Below, one piece after another: positions 1 to 7,471 of a stretch of 8,160 nt of DNA. Position 1 is the stretch's first letter. The number at the start of each line of letters is the position of its first letter. The translations under genes and the position numbers were made by a program. The notes below the pieces were generated by a model, which made no database searches, was not told where the DNA came from, and saw only the letters and a list, made by a program, of their open reading frames with translations. Source of the stretch: Acidimicrobiia bacterium (GTDB lineage Bacteria; Actinomycetota; Acidimicrobiia; IMCC26256); assembly GCA_023262065.1 (NCBI GenBank), contig JALRDW010000007.1, forward strand, positions 1 to 8,160, written 5' to 3'.

Positions 1-2185
1 CCCGCCCACCGAGCACGTAGGAGGGCCGCACGAGGACCGGGAAGCCGATGGCCGCCGCGATCGCACTCGCCGCGTCGGCCGTGGTCGCCGTCCCGCCCGG
101 GGGCTGCTGGATGCCGAGGCGCTCGCAGAGATCGTTGAAGCGCTCACGGTCCTCGGCGAGGTCGATGGAGGCCGGGCTGGTGCCGAGGATCGGCACGCCG
201 TTCTCCTCGAGTGCGTGGGCCAGCTTGAGCGGCGTCTGGCCGCCCAGTGACACGATCACCCCTCGCAGGTTCCCGACCCGCTGGAGCGCGTCGGCGACGT
301 TCTGGACCCCCTCGATGGTGAGCGGTTCGAAGAAGAGCCGGTCGCTCGTGTCGTAGTCGGTGGAGACGGTCTCCGGATTGCAGTTCACCATCACCGTCTC
401 GAGGCCCGCGTCGGAGAGGGCGAAGGCGGCGTGCACGCAGCAGTAGTCGAACTCGACGCCCTGGCCGATACGGTTCGGTCCGCTGCCGAGGATCATCACG
501 GCGTCGCGGGCGAGCGGCGCGACCTCGTCCTCATCCTCGTAGGTGCCGTAGTGGTACGGCGTCTCGGCGGCGAACTCCGCCGCACAGGTGTCCACCGTCT
601 TGTAGGTGATGGTCACCCCGGCGGCGAGGCGCGCCGCCCGCACCGTGGCGTAGGGCTCCCCCCAGAGGTGGGCGAGCTGTGCGTCGCCGAAGCCGAGCCG
701 TTTGGCCCGACGCCAGTCGGCCCGCGCCATCGCGCCCGATCCCCCGATCCCGGCGAGGCGCGACCGTTCGTCGACGATGCGCTGGAACTCGTCGAGGAAC
801 CATGGATCGATCGCCGTCGTCTCGTGGAGCCGCTCGACCGACGCCCCGCGCCGCAGCGCGGCCTCGACGAGGAACACCCGGTCCGGGGTGGCGACCGCGG
901 CCCCCTGGACGAGGTCATCGAGCGAACGGCCGTCGAGCTCGGCCTCGGTCGGATCGCAGTTGAGTCCACCGCGACCGGTCTCGAGCGAGCGCAGGGCCTT
1001 CTGGAGCGACTCCGGGAAGGTGCGACCGATCGCCATGGCCTCACCCACCGACTGCATCATCGTGCCGAGGACGGGCTCCGCGCCCGGGAGCTTCTCGAAC
1101 GCCCAGCGCGGGATCTTCGTGACGACGTAGTCGATGGTCGGCTCGAAGGAGGCCGGGGTGACCCGGGTGATGTCGTTGATGACCTCGTCGAGGCGGTACC
1201 CCACGGCCAGCTTCGCCGCGATCTTCGCGATCGGGAACCCGGTGGCCTTGGAGGCCAGCGCGCTCGATCGCGACACGCGGGGGTTCATCTCGATGATGAC
1301 GAACTCGCCGTTGGCCGGGTTGACCGCGAACTGCACGTTCGACCCGCCCGTGTCGACGCCGATGCGCCGGATGCAGGTGAAGGACGCGTCCCGCAACCGT
1401 TGGTACTCGACGTCGGTGAGGGTCTGGGCCGGCGCGACGGTGATCGAGTCGCCCGTGTGCACACCCATCGGGTCGAGGTTCTCGATCGAGCAGATGACGA
1501 CCACGTTGTCGGCGTGGTCCCGCATGACCTCGAGCTCGTACTCCTTCCACCCGATGAGCGACTGCTCGAGGAGGATCTCGTTCACCGGACTCGCCTCGAG
1601 CCCGATGCGTGCCACCTCGCGCAGCTCCTCCTCGGTGGTGGCGATGCCGGTCCCCGACCCGCCGAGGATGAACGACGGGCGGCAGATGACGGGCAGCCCG
1701 ACCTCCCGACCGACGACCATCGCCTCCTCGACCGAGTACGCGAGGCCCGACTTCGCGCTCGCGATCCCGACCTCGCTCATGGCCTCCTTGAACTTCGAGC
1801 GATCCTCGGCGGTGTGGATCGCCTCGGCGCTGGCTCCGATCATCTCGACGCCGTAGCGATCGAGCACGCCCGACTCGCTGAGTTCGATCGCGAGATTCAG
1901 TGCGGTCTGGCCGCCGAGGGTCGGGAGCACCGCGTCGGGGCGCTCCTTCTCGATGATGCGGGTGACGCTGTCCACGGTGAGCGGTTCGACGTAGGTCGCG
2001 TCCGCGAACTCCGGGTCGGTCATGATGGTGGCCGGGTTCGAGTTCACGAGGATGATCCGGTAACCCTCGTCCCGCAGGACCCGGCAGGCCTGGGTGCCGG
2101 AGTAGTCGAACTCACAGGCCTGCCCGATGATGATCGGACCGGATCCGATGATGAGGATCGACTCGATGTCGGTGCGCTTGGGCAT
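1..2185 (-). CDS. carB: Carbamoyl-phosphate synthase large subunit, partial (C-terminus beyond the left edge)
   Basis: CarB makes carbamoyl phosphate from bicarbonate, two ATP and ammonia channelled from CarA, in the cytoplasm, for pyrimidines and arginine. The frame is open from the ATG at 2185 to the window edge, giving 728 residues of a protein usually near 1,070-1,100. The first ATP-grasp half begins with [17 protein letters not shown] near residues 14-30 and [10 protein letters not shown] near 88-97. The duplicated half restarts with [17 protein letters not shown] near 565-581, and a second [11 protein letters not shown] follows. The visible part covers the carboxyphosphate domain, the oligomerisation domain and the start of the carbamoyl-phosphate domain. 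The rest of that domain and the allosteric domain lie outside. The ATG shares its A with the carA stop (TGATG), so the two subunits are probably translationally coupled. A weak GAGG precedes the start. I checked the frame at several points and saw no break. Confidence 0.97.
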   Translation of the reverse strand, partial: MPKRTDIESILIIGSGPIIIGQACEFDYSGTQACRVLRDEGYRIILVNSNPATIMTDPEFADATYVEPLTVDSVTRIIEKERPDAVLPTLGGQTALNLAIELSESGVLDRYGVEMIGASAEAIHTAEDRSKFKEAMSEVGIASAKSGLAYSVEEAMVVGREVGLPVICRPSFILGGSGTGIATTEEELREVARIGLEASPVNEILLEQSLIGWKEYELEVMRDHADNVVVICSIENLDPMGVHTGDSITVAPAQTLTDVEYQRLRDASFTCIRRIGVDTGGSNVQFAVNPANGEFVIIEMNPRVSRSSALASKATGFPIAKIAAKLAVGYRLDEVINDITRVTPASFEPTIDYVVTKIPRWAFEKLPGAEPVLGTMMQSVGEAMAIGRTFPESLQKALRSLETGRGGLNCDPTEAELDGRSLDDLVQGAAVATPDRVFLVEAALRRGASVERLHETTAIDPWFLDEFQRIVDERSRLAGIGGSGAMARADWRRAKRLGFGDAQLAHLWGEPYATVRAARLAAGVTITYKTVDTCAAEFAAETPYHYGTYEDEDEVAPLARDAVMILGSGPNRIGQGVEFDYCCVHAAFALSDAGLETVMVNCNPETVSTDYDTSDRLFFEPLTIEGVQNVADALQRVGNLRGVIVSLGGQTPLKLAHALEENGVPILGTSPASIDLAEDRERFNDLCERLGIQQPPGGTATTADAASAIAAAIGFPVLVRPSYVLGGR

Positions 2186-3279
2186 CAGCGGGCCTCGGTC
2201 ATGAGGTTCGTGAACTCCTCGAACAGGTACGCGGCGTCGTGGGGCCCGGGCCCCGCCTCGGGGTGGTGCTGGACGGAGAACACCGGGGCATCCGGGAGCC
2301 GCAGGCCCTCGACGACCCCGTCGTTGAGGTTGACGTGGGTGATCTCCACGCTGCGGTCCATGGCGCCGGGATCCACCGCGTAGTTGTGGTTCTGGCTCGT
2401 GATCTCGACCCGGCCGGTGGCCTCATGCCGGACCGGGTGGTTGCCGCCGTGGTGCCCGAACGGAAGCTTGTAGGTCCCGGCGCCGAGCGCGAGTCCGAGG
2501 ATCTGGTGTCCGAGGCAGATCCCGAAGAGTGGCAGACCCGACTCGACGAGGAGTCGAGCGTTCTCGGGTGCCCCCGCCACGGCCGATGGATCACCGGGCC
2601 CGTTCGAGAGGAACACGCCGTCCGGGTTGCGGGCGATGACCTCGGCCGCCGGTGTGGACGCCGGCACGACCTCGACCCGGCAGCCCGCGCCGGCGAGGTG
2701 CCGCAGGATCGTGCGCTTGATCCCGAAGTCGTAGGCCACGACCGAGAACGGTGCGTCCGCATCACCGACGATGTAGGGCTCGACCGTCGTCACCGTGGCG
2801 ACCAGGTCGACCCCGTCGGTGCCGGTGGCGGCTGCGGCAGCGGCCCGCACCGCCGCGTCGTCGGTGCCGAACGCGCCCGGCACCGCGCCCTGCTCGCGGA
2901 GGTGTCGCGTGAGGCGACGGGTGTCGATACCGGTGATGCCGGGGACCCCGTGCCGATCCAGGAACGCGTCGAGCGACTCGGTCGACCGGTGGTTGCTCGG
3001 CCGCACGGCCACGTCGCGGGTGACGATCCCCCGCACGTGGGGATGCGCGCACTCGTCGTCGTCCGGATTCGTGCCGTAGTTCCCGATGTGCGGGTACGTG
3101 AAGGTCACGACCTGCCCGGCGTAGGACGGATCGGTGATGATCTCCTGGTAACCGCTGAGCGCAGTGTTGAAGACGAGTTCGCCGGTGGCGGCCGCATCCA
3201 CGCGGGCGCCGAACGCCTCGCCCTCGAACACCTCGCCGTCGGCGAGCACGAGCAGGGCCGGTTCGAACGTGCGACTCAT
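2185..3279 (-). CDS. carA: Carbamoyl-phosphate synthase small (glutaminase) subunit
   Basis: CarA hydrolyses glutamine and passes ammonia to CarB. The protein has 364 residues, close to the usual size for the family. Residues 1-150 are the CPSase small-chain domain, with [16 protein letters not shown] at 38-53 and NYGTNPDD near 67-74. The class I glutamine amidotransferase domain follows. It has SNGPGDP at 225-231, the nucleophile Cys255 in FGICLGHQ, and the catalytic pair His339 and Glu341 in [13 protein letters not shown]. The triad is therefore complete. The ATG at 3279 is preceded by GGGAGGG seven bases upstream and overlaps the pyrC stop as ATGA. The same frame stays open further upstream to about 4020, but that stretch is antisense-free shadow of pyrC with no family similarity. 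The 3' end overlaps the carB start by one base. Confidence 0.98.
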   Translation of the reverse strand: MSRTFEPALLVLADGEVFEGEAFGARVDAAATGELVFNTALSGYQEIITDPSYAGQVVTFTYPHIGNYGTNPDDDECAHPHVRGIVTRDVAVRPSNHRSTESLDAFLDRHGVPGITGIDTRRLTRHLREQGAVPGAFGTDDAAVRAAAAAATGTDGVDLVATVTTVEPYIVGDADAPFSVVAYDFGIKRTILRHLAGAGCRVEVVPASTPAAEVIARNPDGVFLSNGPGDPSAVAGAPENARLLVESGLPLFGICLGHQILGLALGAGTYKLPFGHHGGNHPVRHEATGRVEITSQNHNYAVDPGAMDRSVEITHVNLNDGVVEGLRLPDAPVFSVQHHPEAGPGPHDAAYLFEEFTNLMTEAR

Positions 3280-4565
3280 CGGGTCGCCCTCCCATCGAGC
3301 ACGACCCGTTCGCCGCGCAGCACCGTGTGACGGACCCGACCACGCAGGGTCCGACCCGCGTAGGGGGTGTTGTGGGCCCGACTCGCGAGCGCCATCGGAT
3401 CGACGGTCCAGGTCGCCGCCGGGTCGAGCACGCAGAGGTTCGCCGGCGCACCCGGGGCGACGGTGCGCCCATGGCGGTCGTCGATGCCGGCGATGCGAGC
3501 CGGGTTCCAGGACAGCGCCGCGAGTGCCTGCTCCAACGTGAGGATGCCGGGCTCGACGAGCTCGGTGAGGGCCAGCGCCGCCGCCGTCTCGAGACCGAGC
3601 ATGCCCGGCGGCGCCTCCTCGAAGGGACGCTCCTTGGTCTCCGGGGTGTGCGGCGCATGGTCGGTGGCGATCGCGTCGATCGTGCCGTCGGCGAGGCCGG
3701 CCCGCACCGCCTCGACGTCGGCCGCACCGCGCAGCGGCGGGTGCACCTTGAACGCGGGGTCGAAGGTCGCACAGGCCTCGTCGGTGAGGGTGAAGTGGTG
3801 CGGGGCGACCTCGCAGGTCACCGGCACCCCGTCGCGCTTGGCCGCCCGCACGAGGTCGACCGACGCCGCCGTCGACAGGTGGAGGAAGTGCACGCGTGCC
3901 CCGGTGAGCGCGGCGAGCCGGATGTCCCGGGCCACGATGATCGCCTCGGCCTCCCCCGGACGCCCGGGGATGCCGAGCCGACTCGAGACCGCCCCCTCGT
4001 GCATGGACCCCCCGGCACACATCGAGTCGTCCTCGGCGTGCTGGGCCACGACGGCGCCGGGCAGCCCCCTCGAGTACTCCAGCGCCCGACGCATGAGTCC
4101 GGCCGACATCACGCAGGACCCGTCGTCGGTGAACACCCGCACACCGAGCGCGTGCAGCTCACCCATCGGCGCGAGGGCCTCGCCCGCCCGACCCCGCGTG
4201 ATGCAGCCCGAGGACACCACCTCGCAGAGCGCCTCGGTCCCGATGGCGAGCACGGCCCGCACGACCGTGGGGTCGTCCAGCGGGGGCCGGGTGTTCGGCA
4301 TCGCCACGACCGCGGTGTACCCGCCGAGCGCGGCCGCTCGGCTCCCGGTCTCGATCGTCTCGGCGTCCTCGTCCCCGGGCTCGCGCAGGTGGGTGTGCAG
4401 GTCCACGAAACCGGGGGTCACGATCGCGCCGGCGGCGTCGAGCACGTCGGCCGCCTCGAGCCCGGCTCCGACCTCCGCGACGACACCGTCACGCACGAGC
4501 ACGTCAGCCGTGCGCCGACCGCTCGCATCGACGACCTCGCCACCGCGGATCACGAACTCAGACAA
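3276..4565 (-). CDS. pyrC: Dihydroorotase, type I, TTG start
   Basis: PyrC cyclises N-carbamoyl-aspartate to dihydroorotate. It is a metal-dependent amidohydrolase of 429 residues, the expected size for the longer class I enzymes found in Gram-positive bacteria. The metal-site motifs are all visible: [10 protein letters not shown] with His57 and His59, TDDGS at 146-150, QHAED with His176, HFLHLS with His229, and ATDHAPH with Asp302. An upstream ATG at 4619 would add 18 residues that have no family resemblance. I chose TTG at 4565 because a perfect AGGAGG sits five bases before it and the product then begins [13 protein letters not shown], as expected for the amidohydrolase beta-sandwich. It overlaps the end of pyrB by 8 bases and the start of carA by 4. 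The active-site set looks complete, so it should be catalytic and not a PyrC-like pseudo-enzyme. Confidence 0.95.
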   Translation of the reverse strand: MSEFVIRGGEVVDASGRRTADVLVRDGVVAEVGAGLEAADVLDAAGAIVTPGFVDLHTHLREPGDEDAETIETGSRAAALGGYTAVVAMPNTRPPLDDPTVVRAVLAIGTEALCEVVSSGCITRGRAGEALAPMGELHALGVRVFTDDGSCVMSAGLMRRALEYSRGLPGAVVAQHAEDDSMCAGGSMHEGAVSSRLGIPGRPGEAEAIIVARDIRLAALTGARVHFLHLSTAASVDLVRAAKRDGVPVTCEVAPHHFTLTDEACATFDPAFKVHPPLRGAADVEAVRAGLADGTIDAIATDHAPHTPETKERPFEEAPPGMLGLETAAALALTELVEPGILTLEQALAALSWNPARIAGIDDRHGRTVAPGAPANLCVLDPAATWTVDPMALASRAHNTPYAGRTLRGRVRHTVLRGERVVLDGRATR

Positions 4566-5481
4566 CGTCGCCTCCTGCACCGAGCAACTTCCAGAGGACC
4601 GCCATGCGGGCGGCCACACCGTTCGTGACCTGCTCCCCGATCACCGACTGCGGACCGTCCGCCACCGCGGCCGCGATCTCGACGCCCCGGTTCATCGGAC
4701 CGGGGTGCATGATGAGTGCGTCCGGACGGAGGCGCCGGGCCCGCGCCTCGGTGAGTCCGTAGCGTGCGGTGTACTCCCGCAGCGACGGGAAGCGCGTGCT
4801 CGCGTCCCGTTCGTGCTGGATCCGCAGCAGCATCACCGCGTCGAGGTCCGGGAGGAGCGGATCGAGATCGACCGCGCTCGAGCACGGCCACCCCTCGAGC
4901 GTCTCCGGCAGCAGCGTCGGGGGTGCCACGAGGGTGACCTCGGCACCGAGCATCGAGAGGGCCTGCACATCGGAGCGGGCCACCCGGGAGTTGCGCACAT
5001 CGCCGACGATGGCGACCCGCATGCCCGAGAGATCCCGACCGCGGTGCTGGGTGATGGTGAACGCGTCGAGCAGCGCCTGGGTCGGGTGCTGGTGTCGACC
5101 GTCGCCGGCGTTCACGATGCTGGCGTCGATCCACTCGGTGATCCGGCGCGGCGCCCCGGCCGCCGCGTGGCGCACGACGACCGCGTCGATGCCCATCGCG
5201 GCGATGGTGGCGACCGTGTCGCGCAGCCCCTCGCCCTTCTTGACCGATGAGGTGGCGACGCTGAAGACCATCACGTCGGCCGAGAGTCGCTTGGCCGCGG
5301 TCTCGAAGGAGAGCCGGGTGCGGGTGGAGTCCTCGAAGAACAGCGACACGACGGTGCGGCCCCGCAGGGCCGGCACCTTCGGGGTCTCCCGTTGGGTCAC
5401 CGACAGGAACGATGCGGCGAGGTCCAACAGCTCGTCGAGGTCCGATCGGGTCAGGTCGGCGATCGAGAGGAGGTGCTTCAT
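4558..5481 (-). CDS. pyrB: Aspartate carbamoyltransferase catalytic subunit
   Basis: PyrB condenses carbamoyl phosphate with aspartate, the committed pyrimidine step. It has 307 residues, typical for the family. The carbamoyl-phosphate site is [13 protein letters not shown] at 48-60. The mobile lysine loop is [12 protein letters not shown] at 78-89. HPTQ is at 132-135. The aspartate domain carries LLRIQHER at 218-225 and MHPGPMNRG at 258-266. All key residues of the transcarbamoylase fold are present. A strong GGAGGAGG ribosome-binding site (5489-5496) precedes the ATG by seven bases, and the ATG overlaps the pyrR stop as ATGA. No pyrI-type regulatory subunit is seen nearby. With pyrC directly downstream, the gene order is pyrR-pyrB-pyrC as in many Gram-positive bacteria. 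Control is therefore expected at the RNA level through PyrR and not by PyrI-mediated allostery. Confidence 0.98.
   Translation of the reverse strand: MKHLLSIADLTRSDLDELLDLAASFLSVTQRETPKVPALRGRTVVSLFFEDSTRTRLSFETAAKRLSADVMVFSVATSSVKKGEGLRDTVATIAAMGIDAVVVRHAAAGAPRRITEWIDASIVNAGDGRHQHPTQALLDAFTITQHRGRDLSGMRVAIVGDVRNSRVARSDVQALSMLGAEVTLVAPPTLLPETLEGWPCSSAVDLDPLLPDLDAVMLLRIQHERDASTRFPSLREYTARYGLTEARARRLRPDALIMHPGPMNRGVEIAAAVADGPQSVIGEQVTNGVAARMAVLWKLLGAGGDVV
4571..4576 (-). promoter_or_regulatory. Shine-Dalgarno of pyrC, inside the 3' end of pyrB
   Basis: AGGAGG lies five bases upstream of the TTG at 4565 and falls within the last codons of pyrB. This match is what decides the TTG start over the upstream in-frame ATG at 4619. 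Ribosomes terminating on pyrB at 4558 would be next to this site, which favours coupled translation. Confidence 0.8.
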
Positions 5482-6152
5482 GCCTCGACCTCCTCCCCGG
5501 CGGTCTCCGGGGGGCCCCACAGCTCGATCGTGTCCTCGGGGACCTCGTCGGTCTCCACGAGACGGACCCGGACGTCCTCGGCGAGCCGGGTCGGCAGGTT
5601 GCGGCCCACGAAGTCGGCGCGGATCGGCAGTTCCCGCCCGCCGCGGTCGACCAGCACGGCGAGTTGGATCGATCGGGGTCGACCGAGTTCGGTGGTCGCG
5701 TCCATCGCCGCCCGGATCGTGCGGCCGGTGAACAGGACGTCGTCGACGAGCACCACGACGCGCCCGGTGACATCGACCGGCACCACCGTGGGCCCCGCCG
5801 GGTGCAGCGGGCGCAGGCCGACGTCGTCGCGGTGGAACGTGACGTCGAGGGTGCCGACCGGTACCTCCGTCCCCTCGAACCCGGCGATCGCCGCGGCGAG
5901 TCGGGCTGCGATCGCCGGTCCGCGGGAGTGGAGTCCGACGAGCACGACATCGGCCGCACCCCGGTTGCGCTCGACGATCTCGTGCGCGATCCGGGTGTGG
6001 GCCCGTCGCAGGTCGTCGGCCGAGAACACCGTCGTCCGCAGCACCATCGCGGCGTCCGCCCCGGACCCGGACACGGAACGACCCCCTGACGCGGGGGTCG
6101 TGGCTTCGTGTTCGGATGTGGCGCGACCTGCGTCGCGGCGGCTCTCGGCCAT
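5478..6152 (-). CDS. pyrR: Bifunctional pyr operon RNA-binding regulator / uracil phosphoribosyltransferase PyrR
   Basis: PyrR binds a stem-loop in pyr leader RNA when UMP or UTP is high and represses the operon. Many family members also convert uracil and PRPP to UMP. The frame gives 224 residues, while relatives have about 180-195. The PRPP-binding motif [13 protein letters not shown] is at 132-144. Also visible are LVGLHSRG at 71-78, LDVTFHRDD at 102-110, and [25 protein letters not shown] in the C-terminal half. Recognisable similarity starts at about [16 protein letters not shown] (37-52). The first 35 residues are low-complexity and overlap a strong hairpin at 6071-6111. The ATG at 6152 has a modest GAGGA upstream. 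The internal ATG at 6047, giving 189 residues, has only a poor GGCGGA but matches the family length better. The product is secure; the start is not. Confidence 0.93.
   Translation of the reverse strand: MAESRRDAGRATSEHEATTPASGGRSVSGSGADAAMVLRTTVFSADDLRRAHTRIAHEIVERNRGAADVVLVGLHSRGPAIAARLAAAIAGFEGTEVPVGTLDVTFHRDDVGLRPLHPAGPTVVPVDVTGRVVVLVDDVLFTGRTIRAAMDATTELGRPRSIQLAVLVDRGGRELPIRADFVGRNLPTRLAEDVRVRLVETDEVPEDTIELWGPPETAGEEVEA
6071..6111 (-). promoter_or_regulatory. Strong hairpin at the 5' end of the pyrR frame, candidate attenuator
   Basis: ACGACCCCC and GGGGGTCGT form a perfect 9-bp stem (6078-6086 with 6093-6101) around a 6-base loop. Flanking ACACGAA and TTCCGTGT extend the stem imperfectly. 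It lies between the two possible pyrR starts. If the true start is 6047, it sits in the untranslated leader, downstream of the PyrR binding loop, where an attenuator would be expected. There is no U-run after it, only TCCGTGT, so intrinsic termination would be weak. If the start is 6152, it is coding sequence. Confidence 0.4.
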
Positions 6153-6174
6153 GGTGGTCCTCGGTGGTGCGGGT

Positions 6175-6205
6175 CCGTAGGGATCTCACAGGATCCCCGT
6201 GACGG
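6175..6205 (-). promoter_or_regulatory. PyrR-binding RNA stem-loop in the pyrR leader
   Basis: On the minus strand, GGGAUC (6197-6192), hexaloop CUGUGA (6191-6186) and GAUCCC (6185-6180) form a perfect hairpin. The known PyrR binding-loop consensus is ARUCCNGNGAGGYU, with a CNGNGA hexaloop. Here the core reads UCCUGUGAG, matching every fixed base. Below it is an asymmetric internal bulge (CACG on the 5' side, U on the 3' side), followed by a CCGU/ACGG lower stem, the shape expected of PyrR sites. It ends 22 bases before the ATG at 6152. This would allow PyrR binding to block that ribosome-binding site, as described for translational repression in mycobacteria. Confidence 0.75.
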
Positions 6206-6214
6206 TCGGTCGTG

Positions 6215-6220
6215 AGGATA
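6215..6220 (-). promoter_or_regulatory. Possible -10 element of the pyr operon promoter
   Basis: TATCCT on the minus strand is the only TANNNT-like hexamer standing out in this GC-rich gap. It would start transcription near 6208, just before the PyrR binding loop. No convincing TTGACA-like -35 element is found at the usual spacing, so this is a weak call. Confidence 0.35.
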
Positions 6221-6221
6221 G

Positions 6222-6239
6222 CGCGGCGGACCCGCCGCG
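6222..6239 (-). terminator. GC-rich hairpin downstream of the DUF2017 gene, possible terminator
   Basis: CGCGGCG and CGCCGCG form a perfect 7-bp stem with a 4-base loop, 22 bases after the DUF2017 stop. There is no U-tract, so it may be a weak or factor-assisted terminator of the upstream genes. It lies just upstream of the TATCCT element, in the place of a -35 region. It could instead be a protein-binding inverted repeat or a chance feature of GC-rich DNA. Confidence 0.3.
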
Positions 6240-6260
6240 AGCGCCCCGACGGGCCCCGGG

Positions 6261-6767
6261 TCAGACGATGAGATGGGAGATGAGGCCCTCCTGGAGCCCC
6301 GTGAGCCAGTGGTAGAGGCCGACGTCCCCGGCGTCCGCCGCCACCCGACCCACGTACTCGGGTTCATCGTCGGCCACCCCGATCCGCGTGCCGAGGGTCA
6401 GCCGGAGGTCGTTGATCGCCCCGACCCAGCGGCCGGCCCGCTCGGCGTCCAGCACGATGCGCACCCCGCCCCGGACCCGTTCGCCCGCCTCGAGGTCGGC
6501 GACGAGCCCGTCGAGTGCCGCGATCCGTCCCGCGGCCAGGTCGGCGTGGACCGCGGCCTGGAACGCGAGCTCGGCGGCATCCTCGGTCGGATCGAGGTAG
6601 GCGCGGGGGAACAGGCGATCACGCGCCGCCTCATCGCCGGCCGGGGGCAACGGTGCGTCGAGCACGATGCGCACCGAGCGGGCGAGGTCGCTGATGGCAG
6701 CGGCCTCGGCGTCCCGCAGACCGAGCGCGAGCTCGGTGTCCGGATCCTCGAACCGGTAGTCGCTCAC
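6261..6767 (-). CDS. DUF2017 family protein
   Basis: This 168-residue protein belongs to the actinobacterial DUF2017 family, whose biochemical role is not known to me. I recognise it from the C-terminal pattern [11 protein letters not shown] (about 121-131), followed by [18 protein letters not shown] at the very end, and from its position directly after clpS, a common pairing in actinobacteria. It is acidic and mostly helical in character, with no signal peptide, membrane segment or obvious catalytic motif. The GTG start at 6767 overlaps the clpS stop as GTGA. No clear Shine-Dalgarno is present, so translation probably depends on ribosomes finishing clpS. The pairing suggests a link to Clp proteolysis, but that is inference. 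After its stop comes the 108-base regulatory gap before pyrR. Confidence 0.85.
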   Translation of the reverse strand: MSDYRFEDPDTELALGLRDAEAAAISDLARSVRIVLDAPLPPAGDEAARDRLFPRAYLDPTEDAAELAFQAAVHADLAAGRIAALDGLVADLEAGERVRGGVRIVLDAERAGRWVGAINDLRLTLGTRIGVADDEPEYVGRVAADAGDVGLYHWLTGLQEGLISHLIV

Positions 6768-7075
6768 GAATCGCGCTGGGTCGTGGCCCAGAGGCCGTGG
6801 GCGTGCAACCGGGCCACGTGGTGCTCCGCCTGCTCGCGGGTGCCGGAGGCCACGACGGACCGACCCTCGTGGTGGACCTCGAGCATGAGTCGCGTCGCGT
6901 GCTCCTCCGTGTACCCGAAGAGCTTGCGGAACACGAGCACCACGTAGGACATGAGGTTGACCGGATCGTTCCAGACCACCACGTTCCAGGGTCGGTCGGT
7001 GTCGACGCCGCCGTCGGTGATCGGTTCGGTGATCTCGACCGGCAGCATCGCGGCGCGGGGAGCCGCCGGGTTCAC
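6764..7075 (-). CDS. clpS: ATP-dependent Clp protease adaptor ClpS
   Basis: ClpS delivers proteins with N-terminal degrons to the Clp ATPase and protease. It has 103 residues, a normal length. The core [23 protein letters not shown] begins at residue 29. It includes Asn36 and Asp37, which match the residues that hold the alpha-amino group of the degron. EVHHEG follows, with His68 at the position of the conserved binding histidine. The C-terminal [12 protein letters not shown] is typical of actinobacterial ClpS. I chose GTG at 7075 because it overlaps the nusB stop as GTGA and has GGAGGTG about eight bases upstream. The longer frame to 7240 is a shadow of nusB, and ATG at 7048 lacks a ribosome-binding site. 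No clpA or clpC gene is in the window. Confidence 0.94.
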   Translation of the reverse strand: MNPAAPRAAMLPVEITEPITDGGVDTDRPWNVVVWNDPVNLMSYVVLVFRKLFGYTEEHATRLMLEVHHEGRSVVASGTREQAEHHVARLHAHGLWATTQRDS

Positions 7076-7464
7076 GAGGCCCGCACCTCCGCGGCGACCC
7101 TCGACAGCAGGCCGTTCACGAATCGGCCCGAGTCCTTGGTGGAGTACTGCTTCGCGAGCTCCACCGCCTCGGTGATGGCGACGGCGGTCGGGACATCCGG
7201 CTCGTAGGCCAGCTCGTAGGCCGCGATCCGGAGGATGCACCGGTCGACCACGGGCATGCGATCGAGGGTCCAGTGCTCGGAGTACTCCGTGAGGTGCGCG
7301 TCGATCTCCGCCCGGTGCGCGTCGACCCCCTCGAGGAGGCGCACCGCGTAGTCGTCGGGGATCGTCGGGAGGTTCGCCAGCACCCCCGCCGGATCGAGTT
7401 CGCGGACCTCGCCCTCGTAGCAGAGGCCGAGCGCGCGCTCGCGGGACTCGCGACGCGGCGCCAC
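7072..7464 (-). CDS. nusB: Transcription antitermination factor NusB
   Basis: NusB binds boxA RNA with NusE (ribosomal protein S10) and supports antitermination and processing of rRNA transcripts. It has 130 residues, slightly short but within the range of the family. The N-terminus [20 protein letters not shown] fits the arginine-rich RNA-binding helix. Further motifs are [19 protein letters not shown] at 67-85 and [28 protein letters not shown] at 96-123. The GTG at 7464, seven bases after the efp stop, gives this product. The frame upstream to 7590 is a shadow of efp, encoding an Arg/Ser-rich run unlike NusB. No Shine-Dalgarno is visible before the GTG, so re-initiation after efp is likely. 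The efp-nusB pairing is widespread in Gram-positive bacteria. Confidence 0.95.
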   Translation of the reverse strand: MAPRRESRERALGLCYEGEVRELDPAGVLANLPTIPDDYAVRLLEGVDAHRAEIDAHLTEYSEHWTLDRMPVVDRCILRIAAYELAYEPDVPTAVAITEAVELAKQYSTKDSGRFVNGLLSRVAAEVRAS

Positions 7465-7471
7465 GGTGCGA

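Noticed and set aside
431..2383. Long plus-strand open frame of 650 codons
   Set aside because: It lies antisense to carB and the carA 3' end, is rich in Arg, Asp and Val as expected of a GC-rich shadow frame, and has no recognisable motif.
3280..4020. Upstream extension of the carA frame to an ATG at 4020
   Set aside because: The extension is an out-of-frame reading of pyrC. The family N-terminus and ribosome-binding site both point to 3279.
3327..5250. Two long overlapping plus-strand frames
   Set aside because: Both are antisense to pyrC and pyrB, whose family motifs are unmistakable. The plus-strand translations are low-complexity Ser, Ala, Arg and Thr runs.
4550..6367. Minus-strand 605-codon frame across pyrB, pyrR and the leader
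   Set aside because: It is a shifted frame relative to pyrB and pyrR, crosses the regulatory gap, and encodes Arg/Pro-rich sequence without domains.
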